The notes under the pieces: generated by a model
What the model saw: only the letters and a program-made list of their open reading frames with translations
Told to the model about the DNA's origin: nothing
The model's database searches: none
Made by a program: the position numbers and the translations under genes
Source of the DNA: Rhodospirillaceae bacterium
Lineage (GTDB): Bacteria > Pseudomonadota > Alphaproteobacteria > MPNO01 > UBA2964
DNA length: 7,050 nucleotides
Direction of reading: 5' to 3'
NCBI GenBank assembly: GCA_002724505.1
Contig: PBOV01000016.1
Location: forward strand, 10,644-17,693
In this document: one piece after another, positions 5,783 through 7,050 of the stretch
Layout of the letters: each line of letters starts with the position of its first letter
How positions within the stretch are numbered: the stretch's first letter is position 1

Positions 5783-6655
5783 ATGGCTAGCGTTTTAAAA
5801 TCCCAAATCATGGTTACACCTCTCTCAGAGGTAATTGGTGCAAAAGTTTCCGGGGTAGATATCAGCAAACCCCTTGATAAGGAAACGGTAAAGCAAATTA
5901 CGCGGGCTTGGTTGGACTATATCGTCCTGGTGTTTCCAAATCAGGACCTGACCCAAGACCAACAACTCTCCTTTGCCAAACATTTCGGCAACACGGGGAC
6001 ACGTTCTCGCCGACCTGAACAACGTCCAGAAGGCGCCAATTATGATGCGGGGATCATGCTTATTACCAACGTTAAAGACGACAAAGGCAGATATGTAGGC
6101 TCATTACCGGACGGTGAAATGTATTTCCATCACGATATGTGCTATATGCCTAAACCGCATAAGGGCACGATGCTCTATGCAATCGATCTTCCCTCAACCG
6201 GAGGGCATACCCGTTTTTCCAATATGTATCGTGCCTACCAAAAAATTCCAGGGAGTTTAAAAAAACAGCTAGCAGGGCGTACGGCTTTGCAGGTGTATGA
6301 CTTTCACATGACTGAGACAGTCGATATTGATGGTAATTTGGATGGCATTCACAATAAGTCGCAGCCAATCTTTGTCCGTCACCCGGAAACTAGCCGAACA
6401 GCACTTTACGTTAACAGGCTCATGACAGCGAAAATCGACGGCATCCCGCGTGACGAAAGCGACGCCATTCTTGAAGAACTTTTTTCTATAATTGAAACAA
6501 CTGAAAACTATTACGAACATGTTTGGACTGAGGGAGAGTTGGCAATGTGGGACAACTACTGTTCCTGCCATGCCCGAACAGACTTCCCCGCTGAAGAACG
6601 GCGCTTATTGCGGCGCTGCACCTTGCTCGGTGAAGAGATGATTCCAGCGTCGTAA
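5783..6655 (+). CDS. TauD/TfdA-family Fe(II)/2-oxoglutarate-dependent dioxygenase, copy 1
   Basis: Alpha-ketoglutarate dioxygenase of 290 residues, full length for a family that hydroxylates or oxidatively cleaves small acids such as taurine, sulfonates and aryloxyacetates. The N-terminus has the usual IGAKVSGVDIS and VLVFPNQDLTQDQQLSFAKHFG blocks. The iron site is H116-x-D118 (in YFHHDMCY) and H263 (in WDNYCSCHART). R274 and R278 (in EERRLLRR) match the TauD spacing of H+11 and H+15 for 2-oxoglutarate binding, and WDN before the distal His is typical. A set of three cysteines (C260, C262, C279) near the active site is unusual but may be incidental. ATG at 5783 is used; ATG at 5810 has no better ribosome site, and the paralog downstream starts close to the 5783 position in alignment. 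The substrate is unknown. Confidence 0.92.
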   Translation: MASVLKSQIMVTPLSEVIGAKVSGVDISKPLDKETVKQITRAWLDYIVLVFPNQDLTQDQQLSFAKHFGNTGTRSRRPEQRPEGANYDAGIMLITNVKDDKGRYVGSLPDGEMYFHHDMCYMPKPHKGTMLYAIDLPSTGGHTRFSNMYRAYQKIPGSLKKQLAGRTALQVYDFHMTETVDIDGNLDGIHNKSQPIFVRHPETSRTALYVNRLMTAKIDGIPRDESDAILEELFSIIETTENYYEHVWTEGELAMWDNYCSCHARTDFPAEERRLLRRCTLLGEEMIPAS

Positions 6656-6694
6656 AAAATCACCATTGTCGATTGAAAAAATTACGAGAAACAT

Positions 6695-7050
6695 ATGACA
6701 CTCTCGATTACACCGTTTGATTCTCCCATTGGTGCAGAAGTAACAGGCATTGACCTCCGTGATGCCCTCGATAAATCTGTTGTTGCGACAATTTATCAAG
6801 CATGGCTCGATAATATCGTTCTAATTTTTCGTGGGCAATCGCTGTCAAAGGACGAACAAGTGGCCTTTGCTAATCAGTTTGGAAATGTTGGCACCCGAGC
6901 TACACCCAAAGAGTCGCAGAACGAGGTCGCCAACGGATATGACGGTAGCATTATGTTGGTTACAAACCAACGCGACGAGCAAGGTAATTATATAGGATCA
7001 TTACAAGACGGTGAGATGTGGTTTCACCACGACATGAGTTACCGGCCCGA
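6695..7050 (+). CDS. TauD/TfdA-family dioxygenase, copy 2 (3' end outside window)
   Basis: The first 118 codons of a second Fe(II)/2-oxoglutarate dioxygenase, starting at ATG 6695 with GAGAA (6686-6690) just upstream and 39 bases after the copy 1 stop. It shows SPIGAEVTGIDL, IVLIFRGQSLSKDEQVAFANQFG and the start of the iron site, H111-x-D113 in EMWFHHDMSYRP. The distal His and the 2-oxoglutarate Arg lie beyond the window. By hand alignment about 60 of 113 shared positions are identical to copy 1 with a single one-residue gap, so the pair arose by duplication but has diverged well past a recent event. No terminator separates them, so they are probably co-transcribed. The divergence suggests different substrates or a heteromeric pair, but this is inference. 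Confidence 0.93.
   Translation, partial: MTLSITPFDSPIGAEVTGIDLRDALDKSVVATIYQAWLDNIVLIFRGQSLSKDEQVAFANQFGNVGTRATPKESQNEVANGYDGSIMLVTNQRDEQGNYIGSLQDGEMWFHHDMSYRP

Noticed and set aside
4939..5795. Exact 12-base repeat TGGCTAGCGTTT at 4939-4950 and 5784-5795
   Set aside because: A 12-base match is expected about once by chance in a window this size, and both copies lie within coding sequence.
5584..5868. 94-codon minus-strand ORF spanning the divergent gap
   Set aside because: It overlaps the start of the Cys-rich gene and the start of the TauD-type gene in other frames and shows no recognisable family.
6269..6571. 100-codon minus-strand ORF inside the TauD-type gene
   Set aside because: It is antisense to a clearly conserved dioxygenase sequence and looks like an ordinary shadow frame.

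Overview
The window looks like bacterial catabolic (accessory) DNA. It is densely packed, has moderate GC, uses ATG and GTG starts with modest Shine-Dalgarno sites, and encodes families common in the aromatic and organic-acid catabolism of Proteobacteria. A marine or soil alphaproteobacterium would fit the protein style, but that is an impression: no phylogenetic marker is present. No RNA genes, CRISPR arrays, insertion sequences or attachment sites were seen, and no gene-free stretch exceeds about 155 bases.

Region 1 (1-3987, all +) is a probable aromatic-acid catabolic cluster. A UbiD-family prenylated-FMN decarboxylase, cut by the left edge, overlaps by one base a MarR-family regulator. 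After a 132-base gap holding an 11-bp perfect inverted repeat, a two-cupin dioxygenase of the gentisate/1-hydroxy-2-naphthoate type is followed 4 bases later by a DapA/NAL-superfamily lyase or aldolase. A plausible logic, which is inference, is decarboxylation of an aromatic acid, ring cleavage by the bicupin, then C-C cleavage of the product by the Schiff-base aldolase, with the MarR protein sensing the aromatic ligand. The bicupin is unusual. Its N-terminal cupin has lost the first metal-binding His, while its C-terminal cupin keeps a complete-looking site.

Region 2 (3988-4952, +) is a 152-base intergenic stretch with two small palindromes, a possible promoter and a dubious 22-codon ORF, followed by a class I SAM-dependent methyltransferase. 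Region 3 (4949-5668, -) is a convergent, Cys-rich protein of unknown function whose stop codon overlaps that of the methyltransferase. Region 4 (5669-7050, +) starts with a good sigma70-type promoter and holds two tandem TauD/TfdA-type Fe(II)/2-oxoglutarate dioxygenases, roughly half identical over the shared part; the second is cut by the right edge. The substrates of all these enzymes are unknown. The most interesting elements are the bicupin with its inverted metal-site arrangement next to a DapA-like partner, the putative MarR operator, and the Cys-rich orphan.
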